From positions 10,183,910 through 10,247,909 of the forward strand of contig NC_091293.1 of the NCBI RefSeq assembly GCF_038502225.1: 64,000 nucleotides of DNA, read 5' to 3'. Shown here one piece after another: positions 63,279-64,000 of the stretch (within the stretch, counting starts at the first letter, position 1; the number at the start of each line of letters is the position of its first letter). Origin of the DNA: Cherax quadricarinatus (lineage: Eukaryota; Arthropoda; Malacostraca; Decapoda; Parastacidae). A program made the position numbers and the translations under genes. The notes below the pieces were generated by a model that worked only from the letters and a program-made list of their open reading frames with translations, was not told where the DNA came from and did no database searches.

Positions 63279-64000
63279 GAAAAGAGTGGTGGAACACCTA
63301 GAAAGGAACGATCTCATCAACAGCAGCCAACATGGTTTCAGGGACGGGAAATCCTGTGTCACAAACCTACTGGAGTTCTATGACATGGTGACAGCAGTAA
63401 GACAAGAGAGAGAGGGGTGGGTGGATTGCATTTTCTTGGACTGCAAGAAGGCGTTTGACACAGTTCCACACAAGAGATTGGTGCAAAAACTGGAGGACCA
63501 AGCAGGGATAACAGGGAAGGCACTACAATGGATCAGGGAATACTTGTCAGGAAGACAGCAGCGAGTCATGGTACGTGGCGAGGTGTCATAGTGGGCACCT
63601 GTGACCAGCGGGGTCCCGCAGGGGTCAGTCCTAGGACCAGTGCTGTTTCTGGTATTTGTGAACGACATGACGGAAGGAATAGACTCTGAGGTGTCCCTGT
63701 TTGCAGATGACGTGAAGTTGATGAGAAGAATTCACTCGATTGAAGACCAGGCAGAACTACAAAGGGATCTGGACAGGCTGCAGACCTGGTCCAGCATTTG
63801 GCTCCTGGAGTTCAATCCCACCAAGTGCAAAGTCATGAAGATTGGGGAAGGGCAAAGAAGGCCGCAGACGGAGTACAGTCTAGGGGGTCAGAGACTACAA
63901 ACCTCACTCAAGGAAAAAGATCTTGGGGTGAGTATAACACCGAGCATGTCTCCGGAAGCACACATCAACCAGATAACTGCTGCAGCATATGGGCACCTGG
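63279..64000 (+). mobile_element. CR1-like LINE (family X), runs past the window end
   Basis: Follows a 40-base CA-rich tract. It reads KRVVEHLERNDLINSSQHGF, KKAFDTVPHKRLVQKLEDQA (motif A), a stop at 63588, [20 protein letters not shown] (motif B), SLFADDVKLMRRI (motif C) and QTSLKEKDLGVSITPSMSPE, and is open to the window edge. Compared with its neighbour it starts about 290 bases further upstream in the element. Confidence 0.85.

Overview
This is eukaryotic nuclear DNA, built almost entirely of retroelements and tandem repeats around the small exons of one host gene. The element mix (BEL/Pao, CR1-like LINEs with an esterase ORF1, a second LINE lineage, Penelope-like elements with GIY-YIG endonucleases, tRNA-derived SINEs) and the heavy microsatellite load suggest an arthropod, probably a decapod crustacean. 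The organism call is inference. No prokaryotic genes, operons or CRISPR arrays are present.

Host gene (+ strand): five exons of an immunoglobulin-superfamily protein can be read at 10463/10528-10678, 36613-36765, 36943-37124, 45418-45545 and 51436-51622. Every junction is phase compatible (1-1, 1-1, 1-1, 0-0, exit phase 1). Together they encode the C-terminal half of one Ig domain and two further complete Ig domains. The gene starts before and ends after what I can see.

Layout: 1-4652, decayed BEL/Pao retrotransposon. 4838-5614, two LINE 3' fragments. 5615-10090, a minus-strand CR1-like LINE with a partly duplicated ORF1 region and a 664-bp Penelope-type insertion. 10136-10395, LINE 3' end. 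10463-10678, Ig exon. 10679-11992, antisense LINE touching that exon's donor. 12083-12249, Penelope tail. 12262-36624, a 33-bp minisatellite of about 738 units that runs into Ig exon 2. 37205-37820, GTA/GTG-rich microsatellite. 38585-42889, a 27-bp minisatellite with a SINE inside. 43062-45244, LINE. 45418-48028, Ig exon 4 continuing directly into a 40-bp minisatellite. 48349-49415, second-lineage LINE. 49665-51360, a 35/36-bp minisatellite. 51436-51622, Ig exon 5. 52179-56690, LINE fragments around a head-to-head Penelope pair with a 13-bp target-site duplication. 56834-57122, 10-bp and 7-bp repeats. 57240-61533, a 22-bp minisatellite. 61594-64000, LINE fragments joined through (CA)n tracts.

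The most unusual signal is that two of the minisatellites are amplified splice junctions of the host gene. The 33-bp unit spans the 3' splice site of exon 2, so an acceptor-like site recurs about 738 times. The 40-bp unit spans the 5' splice site of exon 4, so a strong donor recurs about 62 times. Roughly the last 20 acceptors would lengthen the protein in frame by 11 residues each, while all but the first donor should give premature stops. The very long open frames in the arrays follow from repeat periods and stop-free units; I do not regard them as genes.
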